Origin: Pictodentalium vernedei
Taxonomy: Eukaryota > Mollusca > Scaphopoda > Dentaliida > Dentaliidae
Assembly (NCBI GenBank): GCA_031216915.1
Contig: CM062294.1
Span: forward strand, 390,963,217-391,027,216
Direction: 5' to 3'
DNA length: 64,000 nt
Shown: positions 1-10,634 of the stretch, one piece after another
How positions within the stretch are numbered: position 1 is the first letter of the stretch
Layout: each line of letters starts with the position of its first letter
Translations under genes and position numbers: made by a program
The notes under the pieces: generated by a model
What the model was told of the DNA's origin: nothing
Database searches by the model: none
What the model saw: only the letters and a program-made list of their open reading frames with translations

Positions 1-2
1 CT

Positions 3-431
3 GTCCTGCAAAAACGTTCAATACGAATAATTAATAACAAAAAGTACAATTCTCATACAGATCCCCTGTTTAAAGAAAACCAAATGCTCAAGGTTGATGA
101 TTTGTTTAGGGTACATGCACTACTGTTCGTGTTTGACTGGCAGAACGGCAGATTACCGGTGTCTTTCAATGATATATTTAAAATTACTGACAACCCATCT
201 GGTAGGAGAACTAGACAGTCAGGCCTCCTATACATAGAAAAAACACGGACCCAAACTCTGGATAAATTTCCTTTATACTCCTTCCCGAAACTATGGAATG
301 CTCTGGACGACACAACTCGAAATATTAGTGACAGAAGCATGCTTAAGAACAAGTTAACTTCCACATTCATTTCCTCATATTCCAGTTATGTCAGCTGCAA
401 CAATCCCAACTGCCCTGATTGCACTTCGTAA
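3..431 (+). CDS. LINE reverse transcriptase, C-terminal end (partial)
   Basis: An open frame runs in from the window edge without a stop from base 3 to the TAA at 429-431. It encodes VLQKRSIRIINNKKYNSHT, then a segment around DPLF, LKVDDLF and ALLFVFDW, and later FPLYSFPKLWNAL. This order (LQKR.IRII, Y..HT.PLF, LK..DL, a hydrophobic helix, then a P.LWN.L block) is the usual C-terminus of CR1/Jockey-clade LINE reverse transcriptases, beyond the catalytic fingers and palm. A start at the internal ATG (84) would be artificial. The frame is intact here, so the copy may be fairly young, but the catalytic part cannot be seen. Confidence 0.8.
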   Translation, partial: VLQKRSIRIINNKKYNSHTDPLFKENQMLKVDDLFRVHALLFVFDWQNGRLPVSFNDIFKITDNPSGRRTRQSGLLYIEKTRTQTLDKFPLYSFPKLWNALDDTTRNISDRSMLKNKLTSTFISSYSSYVSCNNPNCPDCTS

Positions 432-919
432 ACTTCGTAAATTGTCAAAGTCGTGGTCCGCGTCTAAATCTGGAATCCTCGTCTTGTGCCACCTGTCGCG
501 CTTCCTCCTTACAGTGGTGCTATGTAAAATATTATATGGATACAATTAAGAACTTGCAAATAAAAGTCTAAACAAATAAATCATAACATTCGTCATCCTA
601 CGATGATGATGCAGCTAATGTAGACACCACGCCCAAACATCATGACCAACCTCCTTGTCGCAGTCTAAACGATACGAACTTCACGATGGGACTTGTTGCC
701 GCCCTCATGTGTTATGATAAGTAGTGGAGGGAGTCCTATAGGCAGGTTGCTTCTTGCCTACCTTGAATCACCGTCTTTCCGCTGGCGAAAATGAAACACT
801 AATACTCTAATCTCAGAAAAGTAATGATTCGATCGTCATTCTCCATCATGTGTCACATAATTGGCTCTCAGTTCATTCTTTCAGTCACAGTCTGTTTGCA
901 ATCACCCCATCTTCTCCCA

Positions 920-942
920 GGGGGGGGGGGGGGGGGGGGGGG
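920..942. repeat. Poly(G) run
   Basis: This is an uninterrupted run of 23 G within the LINE 3' untranslated region. It has G-quadruplex potential, and its length may also be affected by assembly. Confidence 0.9.
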
Positions 943-1086
943 ATGGCAGGTAGACAGCCAATCTGGCTATGCCACTTCCCACGGTATACTTCTCATTACA
1001 TTTGTGCAATATGTTTATCTGTAACCATTTTACATGTATGTGTACTGTGAATCAAGAATCTGAATCTGAATCTGACGATTAAAACA

Positions 1087-1302
1087 AGCTAAATTTCAAA
1101 CTGAAAAAACCCCAGAATTCACTCTTGTCTATATCAAAAAGGCACTTCCTGTCTTGTGCAGTATTTTCATCTTCGATCTTAACATTTGCAGATGTGTCAG
1201 GTGGATGGTGCTGTCCATTAGTTGGGGAAAAATATAGTTTTTTTCCCATTGCTCGTGTCTGTTAAGTTTTTCTGTGGTGGTAGATCTCAGTATATTCACT
1301 AT
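1087..1302. repeat. Dispersed repeat P, copy 1
   Basis: This block shares a long diverged match with 1518-1747, in the same orientation. Both contain AGAATTCACTCTTGT, GCAGTATTTTCA, GATCTTAACATTTG-like and TCTGTGGTGGTAGATCT segments in the same order. There are no terminal inverted repeats and no coding content. Together with 1518-1747 it could be a local duplication or two copies of an unknown element. Confidence 0.75.
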
Positions 1303-1517
1303 GCTCTTGCCGAGAAGTTTTGTCAACTAAATGCGTAGCAGAAGGGACATTTATTAGTCATTTGAGAGACACGCGCCTGGTGTTCCATTGTCATTTATGA
1401 AGCGTGCGGTTGAGTGGCCACGGCATAACGAACAAGGGCCCCTACACCACCAATGTTCATCATGAGCCGAAAGGTTGGCGTGTGAGATGACCTTTTAAGG
1501 GGGATGCTTCCGTAATG

Positions 1518-1747
1518 TTAAATTTCAATTTAAAAAATAAAAAAACAGAATTCACTCTTGTGACTTACATAAAAAATGTGTACATCAAATATGACACTTC
1601 CTATGCAGTATTTTCACCTTTGGTCTTAACATTTGAAGGTGTGTCAGGTGAATGGCGCTGTGTCCATTAATGAAAAAATTCAATAGTTTTTTTTCATATT
1701 GCTCATGTCAAGTTTTTTTCTGTGGTGGTAGATCTTAGTATATTCAT
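1518..1747. repeat. Dispersed repeat P, copy 2
   Basis: This is the direct-orientation partner of 1087-1302. It carries small insertions, including an extra stretch after the ACTCTTGTGAC segment. The 215-bp spacer between the copies shows no recognisable gene. Confidence 0.75.
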
Positions 1748-1860
1748 ACTACAATGACAACCCAAACTGACGTAACTGCGTCACGTGACTGTGACACATT
1801 AGATCCGCCGATGAGATCCCTAAATGCTGCACGTCCAAGTACATGACATACCACTAGGGT
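1747..1860. repeat. Dispersed repeat Q, copy 1
   Basis: The block contains CAATGACAACCCAA, then CCGATGAGATCCCTA and AGTACATGACATAC. The same series recurs at 2771-2880. The intervening region to 2660 has no gene or repeat that I can name. It holds short degenerate motifs such as GTCACATAGCAATCACGT and TACCATAGAAACC around 2660-2770, which hint at a decayed minisatellite. Confidence 0.65.
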
Positions 1861-2660
1861 TTTATTAGCTGCGAGTGAAGAGCGACTACAGAAAAAAGTC
1901 AGCCATGGTTGGGGAGTATAGAATAAATGGCGTCTTGAACTGAATGAAAACAAAAATAAAGTAATACCGGTGGACCGAAGAGTATATGAGTCTCGAAGGT
2001 GGTGGGAATGCCAGTTTTCTAAGTTGGTGAAGAGGAAAGTAGATCTCTAACATTGGGAGGAATGGCAGAATATGAATACCTAGTTCACTGCTTGGATATC
2101 TGTTCAAGGGAGAATAGATATGGGGAAATTATGTTACCTAACATATCCAGTAAACCTTAAAAAAGAAGATGGTTAGAACTCACTAAGGTATTTCCTCATG
2201 GCCTAATATGATGAAAATAGTGGTCGTGGGTGGGTTAAGCTAAATGGAGTGATCTGATTGGTTGAGGTCAGAGGCTGGGTCAGATTCAGAAATAGGCGGG
2301 AGAGAAGCTAAGACTAGATAGACTGCTAGTACAGTCAGAATAGGAGTCAGTAATAGGCAAAACGGGTCAGGGAATAGAAGAATACGCCACGGAATAGATC
2401 GGGATAGGGAGAAAAATGAGGATCCTGCATGAATCCGAACCAGGGAACTACTCTATTACAAAGGAACGTGCCTATCATTGGAAGAAATAGGGATTCTGTG
2501 GGAATCCGTACCACATAAAGTGATTTAGGGTGATTTGGGGTGATCATCGGGTCATTTTTTTTTTATTCTGCGAAGTAACCGAGGATTTGGGAAAAATCTG
2601 AACCAGAAAACTACTCCCGTTGAATTGAACTCACCCTCACAGCATACCCCGTCCTATTAG
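1861..2660. other. Unassigned stretch
   Basis: I see no convincing ORF, palindrome or known repeat here. The only structure is repeated phrases such as GGGAATAG, GATCGGGATAGG and GGGTGATTTGGGGTGATCATC near 2400-2560. Confidence 0.5.
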
Positions 2661-2770
2661 AGGGTTTTGGGTCACATAGCAATCACGTGCTACCATAGAA
2701 ACCGGGTCACCATAACGGACACCACATATCACTATGGTAATCACGTCACATGGCCAACCACGCGGGCTAC

Positions 2771-2880
2771 CATGACAACCCAACATGTTATAACTAGGTC
2801 ACATAACTATGACGTCGTGTTATCCCCGATGAGATCCCTAGATGTTGCTCATCTGGGTACATGACATACTATTAATCCCT
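2771..2880. repeat. Dispersed repeat Q, copy 2
   Basis: This is the direct-orientation copy of 1747-1860, sharing CCATGACAACCCAAC, CCCGATGAGATCCCTAGATG and GTACATGACATAC. It is followed by a 14-base C run at 2920-2933. Confidence 0.65.
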
Positions 2881-2974
2881 CGCAAAGGATAACCTTGTGA
2901 TTTTTCTCTCCAACGTTGACCCCCCCCCCCCCCTTACTCTTGTCAGCACTCCTTCTAAATCGTTTACATATATT

Positions 2975-3293
2975 CTTTTTATTGGGATTTAACGGCACTT
3001 TCAGCAGTCAGAGTCACAAGGTGTCAGGCAGTTTTACAAGTGGAGGAAGCCGCCAGAGTGAACCACAGTGCAACTGTCAGGCTTTCCAACGTACTGACTT
3101 TGCACAAGCAGAATTAACAGCAAGTGCACCGTTGAAGACAAGTGCACCGTTGATGTGCAGTATGTTTTAGTATACAACTCCACCATAGCCTCACGTGGGT
3201 AATCGAAATGAAATAAGTGTCTTGCCTGATGATCAAACCGCTGACTTTTCGAGCTAAAGTTCAAAGCTGTAACCATGGAGCCACCATGCTCCA
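2975..3293 (-). mobile_element. tRNA-headed SINE (family SINE-A), copy 1
   Basis: Read on the minus strand, it opens with a tRNA-like head (GGAGCATGGTGGCTCCATGG, resembling an A box) and a degenerate B box around CAGCGGTTTGATCAT. The family body follows (CACTTGTCTTCAACGGTGCA, GTGGTTCACTCTGG, CTTCCTCCACTTGTAAAACTG). It ends in GTTAAATCCCAATAAAA. The body matches the better-preserved copy at 23130-23465. This copy is diverged and no target duplication is evident. Confidence 0.8.
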
Positions 3294-3346
3294 AAATCTC
3301 TTATATGCGATGCAATTAAATTTGGGGACAGGATGATACCCCACCG

Positions 3347-3364
3347 CCCCCCCCCCCCCCCCCC
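3347..3364. repeat. Poly(C) run
   Basis: This is an 18-base C run just downstream of the LINE fragment. It is not linked to any feature I can name. Confidence 0.85.
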
Positions 3365-3463
3365 TCAATCGTGTAAAAGTATGTCTCCATTGGGACACTT
3401 TTTGTTGTGATCTTTCCCAGGTTTAGTTCACTCTGCACATACATGTAAGGTGCTGTAATGATT

Positions 3464-3848
3464 TCAACAAAACTTCCTTGAAGTTCCTTCAAATCCGACA
3501 TCACCTAATTTTCGGAACTCATTCTGGATTTCTCCTGAAGTCGCCTTCGACAATTTCCCTAAGTCATTCACGGAGAACTTTGCAGCGTAACTTCCTAACA
3601 TTGCAACGAATACCCATCTGTAATTCTCCAAGGTCTCCCCATCTCCCATTTTATGTATGAATGCCATTCTGTTCTTCTTCCACTGTTTTGAGGCTTTTCA
3701 TGCTGTGTGATACCCCTTTTAAATATCACTGCTCCTCTGGTGGATCTCTTCCCCTTTTTAGAAAATCATTGGGAATTTCATGGGCACCAACTGCTTTACC
3801 ATTCTTTAACTTGATGGCTGCATTTCCCACCTCGATTCTCCCTGAAAA
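3464..3848 (-). pseudogene. Decayed LINE reverse-transcriptase fragment
   Basis: On the minus strand one frame reads EVGNAAIKLKNGKAVG followed by IPNDFLKRGRDPPEEQ and then a stop. After a frame change comes WKKNRMAFIHKMGDGETLEN followed by YRW. These match the LINE reverse-transcriptase N-terminal pattern (EV..AI..LKNGKA.G.D.IP.E.LK, then W....V.PI.KKGD....NYR). The order and spacing fit, while stops and frameshifts make it non-functional. The catalytic FADD box is not visible, so the copy is also truncated. It is a different LINE copy from the one at 1-1076. Confidence 0.7.
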
Positions 3849-4068
3849 CAAGGTCATAAAAAGTTGCATTTTCCATTTTACATTCCATAGGGACTCCCTT
3901 CCACCATCTCCTTCATTTCTTTTTCATGAGTACTTAGAGAATTTAGAATTATTTTGCCATTTTTATTGTTTTCCTCATATTTTCCCCTTTCCCTTATTCT
4001 TCAAGTTTCTGCTGGTAGAAACTGGGATTAAACTGGAAAAACAGAATTTACTGTGATCAGTAAATTCG
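3849..4068. other. Probable LINE-derived flank
   Basis: This could be the upstream part of the decayed minus-strand LINE, but I cannot follow its reading frame. The plus-strand ORF across it has no recognisable domain. Confidence 0.35.
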
Positions 4069-4278
4069 ATGCGCAGACAAAATGCCCATGGACAAAATAC
4101 CCATGGACAAAAAAGCCATCATACAAAATGCCCATGGACAAAATGCCCATCCAGAAAATATAAAACAGACAAAATATCCATGACAAACATACCCATGGAC
4201 AAAATGACCATCAGACAAAATGCCCATCCAGGAAATATAAAACAGACAAAATTTTAGACAAAATCCCCATGACAGTTT
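4069..4278 (+). repeat. Short tandem block, left inverted arm
   Basis: Units of the type GACAAAATGCCCATGGACAA repeat about ten times with variation. Two longer sub-units carry CCAGAAAATATAAAACAGAC-type spacers. The reverse complement of the same units lies at 7455-7524, so the two blocks face each other across element A. This resembles foldback elements whose inverted ends are built of short tandem repeats. Confidence 0.75.
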
Positions 4279-4390
4279 TTTTTTGTCATCATAATTGTTT
4301 TTTTTAACTGACTTTCTCTTGACCCCAACTGTTGTTTTTTCACACTATTGGTTGGTTTGTCAATCTCTGTTGTAATTATCCCTGCATTTT

Positions 4391-6236
4391 AAATGAAAGT
4401 GTCAATGACACTGTAGCTCGACTTGTCAAGACAAAGACATGTACATGTATAGTTTGTGACACAGCAATGACAAACATCTAGGCAATGACCTGATAACAAA
4501 GATACATATAAAGTATTGTAACGGTCTGTACATAAATACTGACCGTTGTCTGTAACAAATGTATAGGTAAAGTATTGTAAAGGTGGGTGACAGTCAGATG
4601 CTAAACTAGAAAAAAAATCTTTGAGTCCCAGAGTGGGTCTGACTGAACCCCAAAATATTTGTTCTCATAGCACAGTGATAACAAAGGCACCCCAAAACAC
4701 ACTCGTTCCTGTCCCAAGGTGAAAACAAAGGTACCCAAGAAGTTTTGTGAAGATCAGTTCATAAATACGAGCTGTATAGAACTTGTGACAAAAAACTAAT
4801 TGGACCTAATTTCGGTACAAAATGGCCACTGGCAGCCATCTTGAATTTTGGACCGTACCCAGAAACACTCATTCTTGTCCCAAGGTGATAACAAAGGTAC
4901 CCAAGAAGTTTTGTGAAGATCGGTTCATAAATACAGCCTCTACCCTGAGCCGTATTGACATGTGTGCTTACATTGTGTAAGTAGCACTGAATAAATCAAA
5001 GTTCATCTAATTTGCATAATTTCTGCACGAAAAAAACCCTTACAATATGTGATGTATTCCATGTTACTAAACATTCATACAAAAATTTATTCAAATCAGA
5101 ACTTTCATACAGAAGTCCTGTACCAAAGACTGATTGCACTAATTTTGGTACAAAATGGCTGCTGGTGGCCATCTTGAATTTCGGACCACACCCAAAAACA
5201 CTCGCTCTCATCCCACCGTGATAACAAAGGTACCCAAGAAGTTTCGTAAAGATTGGTTCATAAATATGGCCTCTAGTCTGAGCTGTATAGAAGTTGTGTA
5301 AAAAAACTGATTAGACCTAATTTCGGTACAAAATGGCCACTGGCAGCCATCTTGAATTTTAGACCGCACCCAGAAACACACCATTCTCATCCCAAGGTGA
5401 TAACAAAGGTACCCAAGACATTTCGTGAAGATCAGTTCATAAATACAGACTCTAGTCTGAGCCGTATTGACATGTGTACTTACTGTGTGTAAGTCGCGCT
5501 GAAAAAATCAAAGTTCATCTAATTTGCATAATTTCTGCACGAGAAAAAACCCCGTATTATATGTGATGTATCCCATGGTACTAAACATTCACACAAAAAA
5601 TTATTCAAATCAGAGCTTTCATATGGAAGTTCTGTGCAAAAATCTGATTGCACCTAATTTTGTACAAAATGGCTGCCATCGGCCATCTTGAATTTCGGAC
5701 CGGACCCCAAAACACTCGTTCTCGTCCCACGGTGATACCAAAGGTACCCAGGAAGTTTCGTAAAGATCGGTTCATAAATACGGCCTCTAGCCCGAGCCGT
5801 ATTGGCATTTTCACTTACAGTGCTGAAAGTAAAACAAAAAAAAACAAAACAACAAAATTAGTCTAATTTGCACAATTTACGCACGAGAAAAAAACCCGTA
5901 TTATATGTGATGTATCCCATGGTACTAAACATTCATACAAAAAATTATTCAAATCAGAGCTTTCATATGGAAGTTCTGTACAAAAAACAGATTTCTGCAT
6001 CATCGGTACAAAATGGCGGCTGGCAGCTATCATGAATTTCGGACCGCACCCAAAAACACTCGTTCTCGTCCCACGGTCATAACAAAGGTACCCAAGAAGT
6101 TTCGTAAAGATCGGTTCATAAATACGGCCTCTAGCCCGAGCCGTATCCAATTGTTGACGTACGGACAGACGGACGACGGACGACGGGCCATGACAAAAGT
6201 TAAAATTTGGCTTCGCCAAAGTTGAGCTAAAAATGT
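4391..6236 (+). mobile_element. Tandem-array Helitron-like element, family A, copy 1
   Basis: The 5' head is AATGAAAGTGTCAATGACAC, and AGTGTCAATGACACT at 4399-4413 is a perfect 7-bp hairpin. It is followed by AGCTCGACTTGTC. The body has units of about 335 bp, each with AAAATGGC.GC...CAGCCAT, GTGATAACAAAGGTACCCAA and GATCGGTTCATAAATAC; one unit (5154-5331) is a half-length 177 bp. The 3' end has GGACAGACGGACGACGGACG, then the hairpin TTTGGCTTCGCCAAA (6206-6220) and GTTGAGCTAAAAA. The 5' AGCTCGACTT pairs with 3' AAGTTGAGCT with one mismatch. There is no coding capacity. The build matches pearl/DINE-type elements. Confidence 0.75.
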
Positions 6237-6399
6237 AAGGATATTAGGTGATCTTCGCCGTATGTCTGTTTTTTAAGCTATAATTTTGAAACTTACCATA
6301 CTTCTTAAATATGGTACAGAGACGACAAAAATAGGTTTAGTTTGAATTTTTGTCACTGGGTGGAACCACTTAAAGACTGAGCTAAAAACATTCTTTCCG

Positions 6400-6905
6400 T
6401 TGAAATGCTCCTAGGATATGTAATTTTGATTGTTGAAAGTGTGTTTATATGTTCAGTAAGGGTCTCCAGATGTGCTTAAAGGTTTAGGATTTTTGATTCG
6501 CTCCCATGTGGCGACTTGTAGCGCCACTTTTGTCATAAGAGAATCGGTTTCAGGGGAAGGGGTTTTATTTCGAAATGTTGAAAGTGCATTCATATGTTCA
6601 GGTAGGGACTTTAGATGTGCATAAAGGTTTCGGATTTTTTATTCGGCCCCACGTGGCGACCGTAGTGTCACTTTTGTAGTTAGCGAATTGGTTTTCAGCA
6701 AAAGGCTCCTTGGGGTTTTAATTCGAAACATTGAAAGTGAGTCCATATGTTCTGGTGGGTCTCTAGTTGTGCATAAAGACTTCAGACTTTTTATTCGGCC
6801 CCATGTGGTGCCACTTTGTCGTTAGAGAATCGGTTTCCGGCGAACGTCTGCTGGGGGTCTTATTTCCAAACGTTGAAAGTGTGTTCATATGTTCTATTCA
6901 ATTTA
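6400..6905 (+). repeat. Tandem repeat N, about 145-bp unit
   Basis: Four diverged units carry TTGAAAGTG (near 6432, 6577, 6730 and 6872), CATATGTTC, GTGCATAAAGG and CCCCATGTGGCGAC. Spacing is 142-153 bp. The array follows element A directly. No 3' hairpin or GACGGACGG end is seen, so it may be a truncated element. Confidence 0.7.
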
Positions 6906-7454
6906 TTATTAAATATTGGCACATCAAGAATTGACAGACGGACTACCATCAATCATTTTCAAAACCTTTTTGATCTCCAGTTCGTGTTATCTCAACGATT
7001 TCCCTAAACCACCATATAATTATGTGAGTAGAAAATTAAGCTATGAAATCAGTTACACAAAAACTAAGACAGAAATCTTTTTTTGAAAAGAGATCATTTA
7101 AATAAAATTGTGTTCTTGCAATTGATTTGAAGGTATGAGCCAGTACCGTTCAGTAAGTTGTAAGAAAACAATTATTTATAAACTACATAAAATTGATTGG
7201 AAGCCGAAGGTATTATTAGCCAGTACACTGAAGCAAATTTAAGAAAACAATTATTTGTAAACACGATCTTGCTAAACTAATGCAAAAGCAAAAAAATTAC
7301 AAGAAAATTAACAGAGTGAAGGGTGTAAAATGTTGTGTAATGTTGTTTTAAATGTTGAAAAAAAATGTGTAAAAATAAGTGCTACATATGTATTACCATT
7401 GGAAAATAAAATCTTAATTCATTTTATGTTTCTTTTATTTGTATTTCACTATGA
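6906..7454. other. AT-rich unassigned stretch
   Basis: No gene or element can be supported here. A phrase around AAGAAAACAATTATTTATAAAC (7160-7182) recurs at about 7240-7261, suggesting an old short duplication. Confidence 0.5.
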
Positions 7455-7524
7455 GTATCGATGGGGATTTTGTCTGATGGGATTTTGTCTGATGGGTATT
7501 TTGGCCATGGGCATTTTGTCCTGA
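7455..7524 (-). repeat. Short tandem block, right inverted arm
   Basis: GATTTTGTCTGATGG-type units ending in GCCATGGGCATTTTGTC are the reverse complement of the units at 4069-4278. The block is shorter (about four units). It defines a candidate 3.45-kb inverted-repeat-bounded segment containing element A and array N. Confidence 0.7.
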
Positions 7525-8743
7525 TTCTGTACATACGCGTCTGTATGGAAATGGCGAATTCATCAGAACTAAACTGCAGAGAAAGATAATTTATGGAGAC
7601 TTATTTCTGGGAGAAAAATATCTTTTCAAGAAATCAGAAATGGGTTTTCATAAACAAGATTTTTCCAAGATTTTCTTACAGGAATGAGATAAAATTGTTC
7701 AAAGACATCAGTACGAACGTCTGTGTATAGCACCGAACTTGTCGTATAAAGGAGTCCGAAACTAGGCATTTTAGGTTCTGTCCAGTTTTGTGAGTGAAGA
7801 AATACCTGTATGAACTTCAGAAATGCATTGGGGGTTACAAAATGCAATTACCAGAAATTCTGAAAAAATGCACTTAATGATCCCGGGTAACCCCAGTGAC
7901 TGTGACCCAAATTTTGAACCTCCCATCAGTTCAGACTCATGGTTGAGGTAAGTGTATGACCCATTTTCAAAATTTTCGGCTCTGTCCACTTTTTGGAGTG
8001 ATCATATATTTGTACAAACGTAGGGAATGCACTAGGGGAGGGAGGCATAAAACCTTATTTTCAGCATCTCTGAAAAATACACTCAATGACCCCTGCTGGG
8101 TAACCTTGACCCGGTGGCTTTAGACTAGTTCGGTGTTCATCCCAGGTCTATAGGCCATACAATGTCTGTGATATGAGCACGACCCACTTTTAAAGTTTTA
8201 GTTTTTGAAAGTAGTCACACATGTATGGACTCTGGGAATGTATTAGGGGTCATAAAATGCGTTTCTTAAAAATAGGCCGATGAAATCGTCAAATGTGTAC
8301 CCATACGCGCAACTAGTAGAAAGCTGTATGATGGAGGGCCACCCCGGATGCCGACATTATGTACACCATACATGGTATGGGTACATAGAGAAATGGACTG
8401 GAGGAGTGCCTAATTTGATGGATAAAGGGTTAATATCTCCGGGTCAAATTATTAGATTTACATAAAAAAACTATACAGCACAGCACATCAGTAACCTGAG
8501 TACATATATAAAGTAACCTGATAATCGGATTAATATTTTTTGAGTTATCGCATGCCGAAGAAATGGATTGGAGGAGTTCTCAATTTGAAGGACAAAGGGT
8601 TAATATCACAGGAACAAATTATCAGATTTACACCAAAACAAAAACTACACAGCTCGGCACATCAGTAACCCGAACACATATATGAAGTAACATGACAATC
8701 GGACTGATATTTTTTTAGTTATCTCATGCCAAAAAGGATTGGA

Positions 8744-9448
8744 GGTCTCGTTTCCTATTAAAAGGTCATTTCCTAGGTTATTGGATATCCTCAGCCAAAT
8801 GGCTATTTTGAGCTATAGTTTTACTTTATGGTGGTGTGGATTTAGTAAATAATTCTCATTAATGGTGATGTGACCAAAACAATCTGTTACTGGTCTTGAT
8901 TCAAACTGCGTGTTGTCAAGTGCATTTCAATTGGGGGTCAAGGTCACATGGAAGTGTTAAAGGACTAACCCAGACCTGTTTGGGACCTGATAATTTGCAG
9001 TTTACAAATGGGACAATTTTTGTGTAAATTTGCTTTGAGAAAGCCTTCTGAAAAAAAAATGAATAAGAAACCCATATGTTTTTTATTTGTCAGAATGATC
9101 ATGTTATGCTCTAAAATCCTCAGTGGAGGAACGGGGGAATTCCTATAACACAGTTTTATCACTATCGATGCACGAAAATTGGAGATTTATCCCCAAAATG
9201 AGAAAAATTTGACCATTTTCAGCCATTTTTTTTAGCCATCAACTGTGTCATTCGACTGAGTGTATTTGAGTGATATTGTAAGATTTTTGTTGTGTACAGT
9301 TGTCTCCAGAAAGGGCCATATTCAGAGCTTCCAGCAACTATATGAATTGTTAGTATTGTGAATAGGGGAGGTAATTTAAATGCGTTAATCAGAAGCTGCA
9401 CATTTCTTGAAAAGCCGGCATTTTCACCTGAATAACTGTAACGAGACC
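8744..9448. repeat. Left 705-bp terminal direct repeat
   Basis: It is about 95% identical by eye to 10635-11348. It contains GGTGGTGTGGATTTAG, GATTCAAACTG and CCCAGACCTGTTTGGGACCT. The short minus-strand ORF at 8965-9162 has a matching ORF in the other copy, which simply reflects the duplication. Confidence 0.85.
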
Positions 9449-10634
9449 TTAGGTAGAAAACAGTGTTTGCTTTCATTGCAATTTATGGTCTCCAATCTCC
9501 ATAGCAACCAACTGTATTAGTGGGAATGTGTTGTAGGACAACTAAAGAAATATGAAAACATATTTTTCTTTTTTCAGTGGTACCCTGTACAGATATAATT
9601 TCCTGGAAAGTTCTCCCTTTTGAGGTATTTTAAGTCCAGTATCGGTATTATCAAGAGAATTATGTAGGTTTTTTAACACAATTTTACTTGAAAATGCTGT
9701 TTACTGGTAGTCATATGGAAAAAAGCTTTCTAAGAACTTTCCAGAGAATTATCAGTGTGGTCTGATTAGTAGAGATAATTTGGGACTGAATATTCTTAAT
9801 CGTTACATTACAGAAGTCTTTTCAAATAGCATATACTACAAATGTCAGTCTTTTGGATCAGGTCAGGAACTGAAATGGGTCTATTTTTTAACCCTTTAGC
9901 AAACACAATGTATGCCATGCGGGAAAATGTAGTTACAAGAGATTTATAGAATTTTTTCTTTTATGATTACATTATAATTGATAGAATCAGTGAATGATGC
10001 TTAGCCAAATGAGGAAAGTGAGTTGAGAATGCTGTGGAAAAGAGTGGGTGGGTGGGGACTGAATTATGCATTTTGAGGGAGGATGCAGTTTACAACTGAA
10101 TGTAATTTGTTTTTTTTTTAATTTTATCTGTTAATGTGTGATCCTGATGTAGCTTTTGGTGCTGAAAGTGACTGTGCACATCAAAAATAAATAATCCATC
10201 ACCATTGGATTAGTCTGATCATTGGCCAGTATACCAACACAGCTGCCATGATAGCTATTGTGCATGGTGATACAGCTGTGCATCCATCTAAATTGAAATC
10301 TAACTTCCTTCTCTCAGGTTAAAGCATACTGCCTTAGTAGAATAGGGGAACCACTGGTGTTACATGCTTTCACCTAATGCAAAGTTTACTCTACAGAGCT
10401 TTTATCAAGAGTCAGAAATGTGAAAGAACAGGCCTTCTCTCACTGAACATTACTGCGTAAAGAAACGTAAAGAAACTGGCTGTTAGAGTGCTCGGTCTGC
10501 CGCTATCCATGGGGCTTAAGGGCACTAAGTTAACAATTTTTTCATATGTGCCATACCTCATTTTTCTCAGAATTAAAAATAGATGCACATATACTGTTTC
10601 TGAAAGAGTGAAGGATTTTTTATTTTTCACTTAA

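Larger units (their letters stand above)
1..1076 (+). mobile_element. 3' part of a CR1/Jockey-type LINE
   Basis: The left edge holds the last part of a reverse-transcriptase ORF (3-431), followed by about 640 bp of non-coding sequence. The block ends in short repeats of the type GAATCTGAATCTGA at about 1048-1076. A short tandem 3' tail instead of poly(A) is common in CR1/L2-type LINEs. The 5' part lies outside the window. The untranslated part carries a 23-base G run at 920-942. The exact 3' boundary is inferred from the tail. Confidence 0.7.

Noticed and set aside
824..1050. Two overlapping ORFs with glycine runs.
   Set aside because: They are produced by the 23-base G run in the LINE 3' untranslated region.
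3661..4056. 131-codon plus-strand ORF.
   Set aside because: It lies opposite the decayed LINE reverse-transcriptase fragment and has no domain of its own.
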